The notes below the pieces were generated by a model. The model made no database searches, was not told the origin of the DNA, and saw only the letters and a program-made list of their open reading frames with translations. DNA of 64,000 nucleotides from Pseudomonas sp. PSB18 (GTDB lineage Bacteria > Pseudomonadota > Gammaproteobacteria > Pseudomonadales > Pseudomonadaceae): assembly GCF_014596565.1 (NCBI RefSeq), contig NZ_NOIN01000014.1:1-64000 (forward strand), read 5' to 3'. Both the position numbers and the translations under genes were made by a program. Below are positions 1 to 9,000 of the stretch, piece by piece; the stretch's first letter is position 1, and each line of letters begins with the position of its first letter.

Positions 1-2
1 AA

Positions 3-3000
3 AGCCTCAACAACAGCGGCAAGAGCGTGATCGCCAGCCGCAACCTGACGGCCAACGTGGCGCAAACCCTGAACAACCAGGGCGGGACCCTGAGCGCCGG
101 GCAGGCCTCGACTGTCAAAGCCGGGACTCTGGATAACCAGAACAATGGCCGAGTACTGAGCAGCAACACGCTGAGCGTCAGCGCCGACACACTGCTCAAC
201 ACCCAGGGCACCGTCAGCAGCAATGGCAACCTCACGGCGAATATCGAGCAGTTGAATAATAACAGTGGCCAACTCAGCAGCCTGGGCAACGTCACGGTGC
301 ACGTCACTTCGCTGGATAACGTGGCGGGCTTGGTGGCGGTCGGTCAGGTGCTGGACATCAATGCCAGCGGCCAGGTTAACAACCAGAATGGGCGCCTCAG
401 CGCAAGCAAGGGTGTTCAACTGACGGCCGCTTCGCTGGATAACACTGCTGGACGTTTGCTCACGGACGGCGCGCTCACCGCCAGCATTTCGGCGCAGTTG
501 CTCAACCAGGCTGGATTGCTGTCATCGGCCGGGCTGCTGAGCGTCAATGCGGGGAATCTGGACAATCGCCAGGGATCTCTTTATGCCCAGCAAGGCTTGG
601 ACGTGAGGCTGAGCGGGCAATTGCTCAACGCTCAGGGCAGCTTGAAAAGTGACGCCACGGGTAGTGTCAAAGCGGCGGGGATGAATAACGACGTTGGTCA
701 GATCTCCAGTGTCGGTGCCTTGAACGTCGACAGCACTGCGAACCTGAGCAACCTGGGCGGCAGTGTGATCAGCAGTGATAGGCTGGTCTTGAACGCGGGG
801 CAGGTTAATAACGCCAATGGTCGCATCGCCAGCGCGAAGGCCCTGAATGCCACCGTGACCGGCCTGGATCAACGCAACGGCCAGCTCTTCAGCAATACCA
901 GCGTTTCTCTCGATCTCAGCCATGGGCAATTGAATAACCAGGGTGGGCTGATCAACGCCCCCGGCAGCTTGTTGTTGAAGAACCTGGGTGCAGTCAACAA
1001 CCGCGACGGTGAGATATCCAGCGATGCGGCGTTCAGTCTGATCGCCACAAGCCTGGATAACAGTGCAGGCTCGATCATCAGCCAGCAAAGCCTCAACCTG
1101 GTTGTTGCTCAGGTATTGAACAACGCCAAAGGCCTGGTCTCGGCCAAGGGCCTTGAGCTGCACGCGGCCAGCCTGGACAACAGCGCTGGCAACCTGAGCA
1201 GCGACGCAGACCTGAGCATGAGTGTCGACGGAACGCTGATTAACCTCAGTGGCCAGATGTCCAGTGCAGGCCTGACCCGCCTCAACGCGATGGCATTGGA
1301 TAACGGCAACGGCCAGATCCTCGGCGACAAGGCCTTGAGCATCACCTTGGGCGGCGCTCTGGACAACCGCAAGGGCGTGCTCGGTTCGGCTGAAGCCGTG
1401 GATATCACCGCGGCCAGCCTGAATAACAGCAACGGCGGGCAGTTGATCAGCGACGGTACCCTGACCGCACGCATAAGAGGTTTGTTGGACAATCAGAACC
1501 TGGGTGAAGTGGCCGCCAAGGGCGCGGTGGATCTACAAGCCGCTGCGCTCGACAACCGTGGTGCACGCATCCGCGCCGACAAGGCGTTGCAGTTGACGGT
1601 CGATCAGCTGGATAACCGAAACAGCGGCGTCATCACGGGCAAGATCAGCCTCAACGTCGAAGGCTCGCACCTGGATAACAGCGGTGGCTTGCTGACGAGC
1701 GTCGGTCCGCTGACCCTGAAGGTCGGCGAAGTGCAGAACGGCCTCGGTCGTATTTCCAGCCAAAGTGATTTGACCGCCGTGATCGGTGCCCTGCAACAGC
1801 AGGGCGGCGAGCTGATAGCCCAGGGTAATTTGAGCTTGACCGGCAACACGCTTGATAACCGCAACGGTGGCCTGGTCGGCACCACAAAAGCGCTGGACCT
1901 GCACGTTGGGCAGATCGATAACCGCGCGGGGGAGATATCCGGTGCGCTTGGTTTGAAAGTCGGCGGACAGCGGCTCGATAACAGCGATGGCGGCAAACTC
2001 ATCGCCGGCACTGATCTTGAGCTGAAAGTCGCCCAACTGATCAACCAGAACAGCGGGCTGATTCACGCCCAAGGCAGCATGATGCTGCGCGGCGACACGC
2101 TGGACAATACGGGCGGTGCGCTCAACAGCCTCAACGGTCTGGTGATTACCCTCGATAACGCTCTGTTGAACGGCGAGGGGCTGATCAACAGCGAAGGCGA
2201 GTTGACCGTGAACGCGGGCACGATCGATAACACAGCCGGTGGCTTGAGCAGCGCCGCTGCATTGTCGATTGTCAGCAACGGTGGGCTGATCAACCAGGAC
2301 GGCTCCATCAGCACCGATGCCGCTCTGACCCTCAAAAGCACTCAACTGGACAACAGCCTGAACGGTCTGGTCTCGGGCAAGACCGCGGCCCAGGTCACCA
2401 CCGGCGCTTTCGACAACAGCCAAGGTGGACGCCTGACCTCGGGCGGTACGCTCACGGTTACCGCTGCCAAGGTGAACAACGCTGCCGGTCGTATCGCCAG
2501 CAGCCAAGCCCTGACCGCCTCCGTTACCGGGCTGGATCAACAGCAAGGGGAATTGTTCAGCAACACCAACCTGAGCCTGGACATGAACCAGGGCCAATTG
2601 AACAACCAGGGCGGTCTGATCAATGCGTCGGGTACGCTCCTGCTGAGCAATCTCAAGGACGTTAACAATCAGAACGGTGAAATTTCCAGTCGGCAAGCGT
2701 TCACCCTGGCCGCGCGTTATCTCGATAACGGCGGCGGCAAGTTGCTGAGCAATCAAGGGCTGGTGCTGAAGACTGCGCAACCGCTGAACAACGCCCGAGG
2801 AGTGATTTCGGCGGCGTCGCTGGACAGCCGAAGCGCCAGCCTGGACAACAGCGACGGCCTGATCAGCAGCCTTGGTCAACTCGACCTGACGGTCGATTCC
2901 ACAGTCGACAACCAGCGCGGCTCGGTGGTCGCCGACGGTGCATTGTTACTGGCGGCAGATCGCCTGGACAACCGTGCCGGGAGCATTGCGGGCAAAGCTG

Positions 3001-6000
3001 GGCTCCAGGCCACGGTCGGTACCATGGATAACCGCCAAGGAACGTTGGTCAGCGCTGACGCCTTGAAGCTAGAGGCGGCCAGCCTCGACAATCGCCAGGC
3101 CGGTCTGGTGGGCGCAACTAAAGCGTTGGAAATCGACGTCGATCATCTCGACAACCGTGGCGGTGAGTTGTCGGGTAACGGCGACGTTACGTTGCTCAGC
3201 CAGAACCTCGACAACAGCGATCGCGGCCAGGTTCTCGCCGGACAGGCGCTGAAGCTGACCGTGGACACATTGCTCAACCGTAGCAAGGGCTTGCTCAGTG
3301 CCAAGACCGAGTTGAGGCTCGATGGCGGCTCCCTGGACAACAGCGGCGGTTATCTGGTCAGCCAGCAGAATCAGCGCATGACCCTGAGCCGCGACCTGGT
3401 CAACAATCAAGGCCAGCTCAGCAGCGAAGGTGCGCTGAGTGTCAACGTGGCCAACCTGACCAACACCGGCGGCAGCTTGTCCAGCGCTGGCGACCTCACT
3501 GTGAACAGCCAGGGACGTCTCGACAACCTGGGCGGCGAACTGGTCACCGACAACGCGTTGTTGCTCACCAGTACGGCGCTGGATAACCGCCAACAGGGCA
3601 ATATCAGCGGCAAAGGCGCAGTGAGTGTCACCACCGGCGCCTTCAACAACAGTCAGGATGGGCGTCTCAACAGCGGCTCCACACTGAATCTCAAGGCTGC
3701 CCAAGTCACTAACCAAGACGGTGGGCGCATCGGCAGTCAAGACGCGTTGACCGCCTCGGTTGCCGGTCTTGATCAGCAGGGCGGCAAGTTGTTCAGCAAC
3801 ACCTCGCTGAGCCTGGACATGAACAACGGCCAGCTCAACAACCAGAACGGCTTGATCAACGCGCCCGGTACGCTGCTGTTGAAAAACCTCAGCGGCGTGG
3901 ACAACCGGGGCGGTGAGATCTCCAGCGGCCAAGCCTTTACCCTTGCGGCGCAAAACCTCGACAACGATAACGGCCGGGTGCTGAGCAGTCAGGGCTTGAC
4001 TCTGCGCATCGCCCAGGCGCTGAACAACGTCAGAGGCATGATCGGTGCGGCAACCCTGGATGCCCAGGCACAAAGCCTGAATAACAACGGTGGCACGTTC
4101 ACCAGCCGCGGTAATCTTGATCTGACAATCGATAACCAGCTGGATAACCAGGCCCAGGGCCTTATCAGCGCCGCGCAATTGCTCACGCTCAACAGCGGGG
4201 ACCTGAATAACCAAGGCGGCAGTCTGTTGGCGGGCGGTGCGTTGGTCCTCAATGCCATGGCGCTGAACAACAGCGTCAACGGCCTGATCAATGCTCAGGG
4301 TGACCTGACCCTCACTGCCGATTCGCTGGACTCCAGTGCTGGGGGCGAGGTGTCAGCCAAGGGTGACGTGAATCTCACGCTCTCGGCGCTGACTCAGGAG
4401 GGCGGTCGACTGCTGGGCGAGAAAGCCGTCACGCTGAACCTCGGTGGCAGCGATCTGAACAACCGCAATGGCCTGATCACCACCAAAGGCCCGCTGACCC
4501 TCAACGGCTTGCGCAACCTGAACAACCAGGGCGGTGAAATCTCCAGCAGCGAGAGCTTCGGCCTGCGCGGCCAGACACTCGATAACAGCGGCGGCAAGCT
4601 GATCAGCAGTCAGAACCTGAGCCTCGATGGTACTGCGCTGGTCAACCAGAACGGCTTGATCTCCGGGTGGCAAGGCCTGCTGGTCAACGGCGCCAGCCTG
4701 GACAACCGCAACAACGGTACGCTGTCCAGCCGCAACGGTAACTTGAATCTCTCTCTGCTGGGCAACCTGCTCAACAGCAATGGCGGCGCACTGGTGAGCC
4801 AGGGCAGTCTGGGCGTACTCGCTGTTTCGGTGGACAACAGTCAGCAGGGCATCCTCAGCAGTGCTGGGGCGCAGAACCTCAATCTCAGCGGTGCCCTCGA
4901 TAACGGCCAGGGCGGTCTAATCGACAGCGGTGCCGGCCTGACCATCAAAACCACGACCATGAATAATGCCGGCGGTTCGGTCAATGCCCAGCAGACACTG
5001 ACCCTCAACACCTCCGACCTGAACAACAGCCTGGGTGGCCTGATCGGTAATGCAGCGGTCAACCTGAACCTCAATGGCGTCCTCGACAACAGCGGCGCCA
5101 AGCTCGCCAGCGGCGGGCCGTTGAGCGTTCAAGGCGCGACGACAATCAACAACCAGGGCGGCCAAATTGCCAGCCAGGGCTTGCTGACTTTGCTCACCGC
5201 TGGCCTGGACAACCGCAATCGCGGCACCGTTGCGGCCAATGATCAACTTACCCTGACCGCCACGGGCACGGTGCAAAACGACGCCGATGGCTTGATCTAC
5301 AGCCAGAACGGCGGCGTGCAGATCGACGCCGCCAGCCTCACCAACGGCAAGGGCACGGTGCAGAGCCAGGGCGCCATAACCCTGACCGTCACCAACGACA
5401 TCGACAACCAGAGCGGTCGCCTCCAGGCCAAGGCCGGTGACCTGATGGTCGTCGCCCGCAACCTGGACAACCGTGGCGGCGTGCTCGCCAGCCTGCAAGG
5501 TTTGCTCACCACCCAACTGAGCGGTGTGCTGAAGAACGGCTACGACCTGAACAACAACCGCCTGGGCGGCATCACCCAGGCCCAGCGCCTGAACCTCATT
5601 GCCCTGGGTGGCCTCGACAACTACGGCGGGCGAATCTCGGCACAGACCGGCGATGCCATTGTCAGCGCCCGCAACTTCGACAACCGCAACGGTGGGCTCT
5701 ACGCGAAGGGCAAGGTCAGCGTTACCGCCAACGATTTCGACAACAGTGGCGACAATCACGGCCAGATCGCCGGTAGCCAGATCGATCTGAATCTGACCGG
5801 GGCGCTGAACAACCGCCTGGGCATCATCGAGAGCGACAGCACCCTGGCGATCAGAGCGGCGAGCGTTGATAACCAGACGGGGCAGTTGCGTGCATTGGGT
5901 ACCGGCGGCAAGACCGATTTCCAGATCGGCGGCCTGTTTGACAACCGCAACGGCAAGGTAGAAACCGCCAACAGCGACCTGATCCTCAACGCCGCAAGCT

Positions 6001-9000
6001 TCCAGAACCTGGGCGGTAGCCTGTTGCATGTCGGCAGCGGTACCTTCGATATTTCCACGGCCAACATCACCAACGCCGGCGGCAGCCTTGTCACCCGCGG
6101 GGGACTGACGCTCACGGCAGACAACTGGACCAACAGCAGTGTGATCCAGGCAGGGCGGCTGACCGTCAACGTCAACAACCTGACCCAGACCAGCACCGGG
6201 CAGTTGCTGGCGTCCACCAGCCTGGTGGGCAACGGGGGTAACTGGACCAACGATGGTCTGATCGCCAGCGATGGCTCCATCAGCCTTGCGTTGGGGGGCA
6301 GCTATGGGGGCAATGGGCGGCTGTCGAGCCTCGGGGGGATAGACCTGAGTGCGGCGCAACTGAACCTGAATGCTTCTTCCAGCATCGCCGGTGGGGATGA
6401 CTCCACTGTAAGGGTAAGCGGACAACTGGCCAACGCCGGACGCCTGACTTCAGACGACGACTTGACGGTGGAGGCCGGTAGCCTTGTCAACTACGGCACT
6501 CTGGGGTCAGCGCTGAACCTCGTGTTGAAAACACCGTCGTTGCTCAATGATCGTGGCCTGATCTTCAGTGGCGCGGACATGACTCTTAAAGCCGCTGAAG
6601 TGACCAATCGGAACGGTAACCTGTATGGACTTGGCGATGTCGTGATCGGTGGTTACGGCGCCGCCGCGCGCGCTGCCGATGTCCGCAATATTGCCGGTGC
6701 AATGGAAAGCGGTGGCACCTTCACGATCAACGCTGATGTGTTCCAGAACCGTACCGAAGGAGACGTCGCCTCGGGTGGACGCAAGTTGCTGTCAGGCTTT
6801 ATCGCCAACATTTGTAACGACTGCCGAGGGGACTACTACACCTTCACAGTGGCGCTTCGTGAGGTTTTCGAGAGTATCGACAACGACACCAGCGCTTCGG
6901 CGTTTCTGACAGCCGGCAAGAATCTGATTTTCCAGGGCGGCACTTTTCTCAATAGCAAAAGCACCGTCAGTGCCGCTGGTAACATCAATATCACGGCTGA
7001 CAGCTTTCAGAACATCGGCTCGCAGAACGGCAAAATCGAGCGCACGCGCACTTATCAGGTCGCAGGCATGAGCGACGGTGGCACCGATCGGTTCTTCACC
7101 AACGTCCTGACCCCCTACAACCAGCGAAACAATCCTGATTTCCCTTACGTGTATTACCTCGACCTGGATGGTGGTATCCACAAAGCCATTCCCACGTCAG
7201 CCCATGTCAGGGAAGGCGGGCGAGAGGGGGAAACCTATGAAGTGGTGTCTCTAAAGGACAGCCAGACGGGACAGGTTGTCAGTGCCCGTCTTGGCTACAA
7301 CATCGTGTTGCCCGGATTGAAATATGGCTTCGAAACTTCGACGCCATCCCGATACGATCCGAATAACCTGGCTGAAGCACCGGACTTGTCCCCGTACAAG
7401 TTGCTCAGCGACATTGAAGTCGCCACAGACAGTTCCGGCGCTGCAAGCATGGCCGGTAGTCGTAACGCCGTTGTCCAGGCGGGTGGCAGTGTTTCGATTA
7501 CCGCCACCCAGGATCTGCAGAACAGTGTCATCCATCAGGACTACGGCATCAGCGGTGGGACGAACAAAATTGCCGATACCAAGGCAACCGGCGTCGCAAC
7601 CACGGTCGTCAGACTCAATCGTCAGCTGCCACCCGATCTCTCCCAGCAACAAGTGAACCCGCTGAGCCTTCCGGGCTTTTCCTTGCCAACCGGGCAAAAC
7701 GGACTGTTTCGCTTGAGCGGGCAGAATGGTTCGGCTCAACAAGTCGCCCAGGTCAACAGCGGTCCGCAAAACTGGAGCATGGGCAGCGCTTCGGTCGACA
7801 CTGGCCGGGCGCCCCAGGGCTTGCCGGACACTCAGTCTCGAAGCGTCCAGATTGCCGGTGTCACTCCAGTCGTCTCTGATAGTCAGCAACTGACGCCGAT
7901 CAACCGTCAAACCGTTATCGGTCACATCAACCCCAGCGCGCTTGATGCCAGTCCACCCATCGAAGGTAGCGGCCACTCTATTCCAATGCCCGCCCGTGGC
8001 ACGGGATCCAACACGGCCACCCATATGTGGCCGGTGCGCTCCGACGACAGCGGCCTGATTCGACCGATCGGTAGTGTCCCAGTTGCGGGCAATCCCGTCG
8101 TCGCTACTTCAGTAACGGGCCAGCAACTGAGTCGCGTCAAAGGGCTGCCGGATAACGCGTTCAAAACCAACCCGCAGAAATACCTCATCGAAACCAACCC
8201 AGTGTTGACCGAGTTGAAGCAGTTCATGAGCTCGGATTACTTGCTCTCCAACCTGGGCTACAACCCCGATGAGAGTCAGAAACGCCTGGGTGACGGACTT
8301 TACGAACAGCGCTTGATCCAGCAAGCGGTTGTCGCCCGTACCGGCCAGCGCTACATCGACGGCCAAACCAGCGACGAAGGCTTGTTCAAGTACTTGATGA
8401 ACAATGCCATCGCCAGCAAGGACGCCCTAAATCTGTCGGTGGGTGTGAGCCTGACTTCAGAGCAAGTCGCAGCCCTGACCCATGACATCGTCTGGCTCGA
8501 AGAGCATGAGGTGAATGGCGAGAAAGTCCTGGTGCCTGTGCTTTATCTGGCCCAAGCCAACAATCGCCTGGCCCCCACCGGCGCGTTGATCGCCGGCCAG
8601 GATGTGACGTTGATTGCCGGCAGAGACCTGATCAATGCCGGTACGCTTCGAGCGACTGACAACCTGTCTGCCCTGGCAGGTCAGAATCTCGCCAACAGTG
8701 GACTGATCGAGGCCGGCAACCGACTCAACCTGCTGGCGGGCAACAACATCATCAACGGCGCCGGGGGCATCATCAGCGGACGTGACGTCAGCTTGAAGGC
8801 GACCCTGGGCGATGTCATCAACGAGCGCACCGTCACCACTGAAAACGACAGTCGGCGGCAGGACTACATGGACAACGCGGCCCGTATCGAGGCTGCCAAC
8901 GACTTGGACATTGGCGCAGGCCAGGACTTCAAGAACATCGGCAGCGTCATGGTCAGCGGTCGTGACACCCGGATTGATGCAGGTCGGGATGTGAGCATTG

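Noticed and set aside
1533..6425. Long minus-strand ORFs antisense to the exoprotein repeats (for example 1533-2879 and 4917-6425)
   Set aside because: They are shadows of the repetitive, GC-biased coding strand. They have no ribosome sites and their sequence is low-complexity V/A/Q/D-rich.
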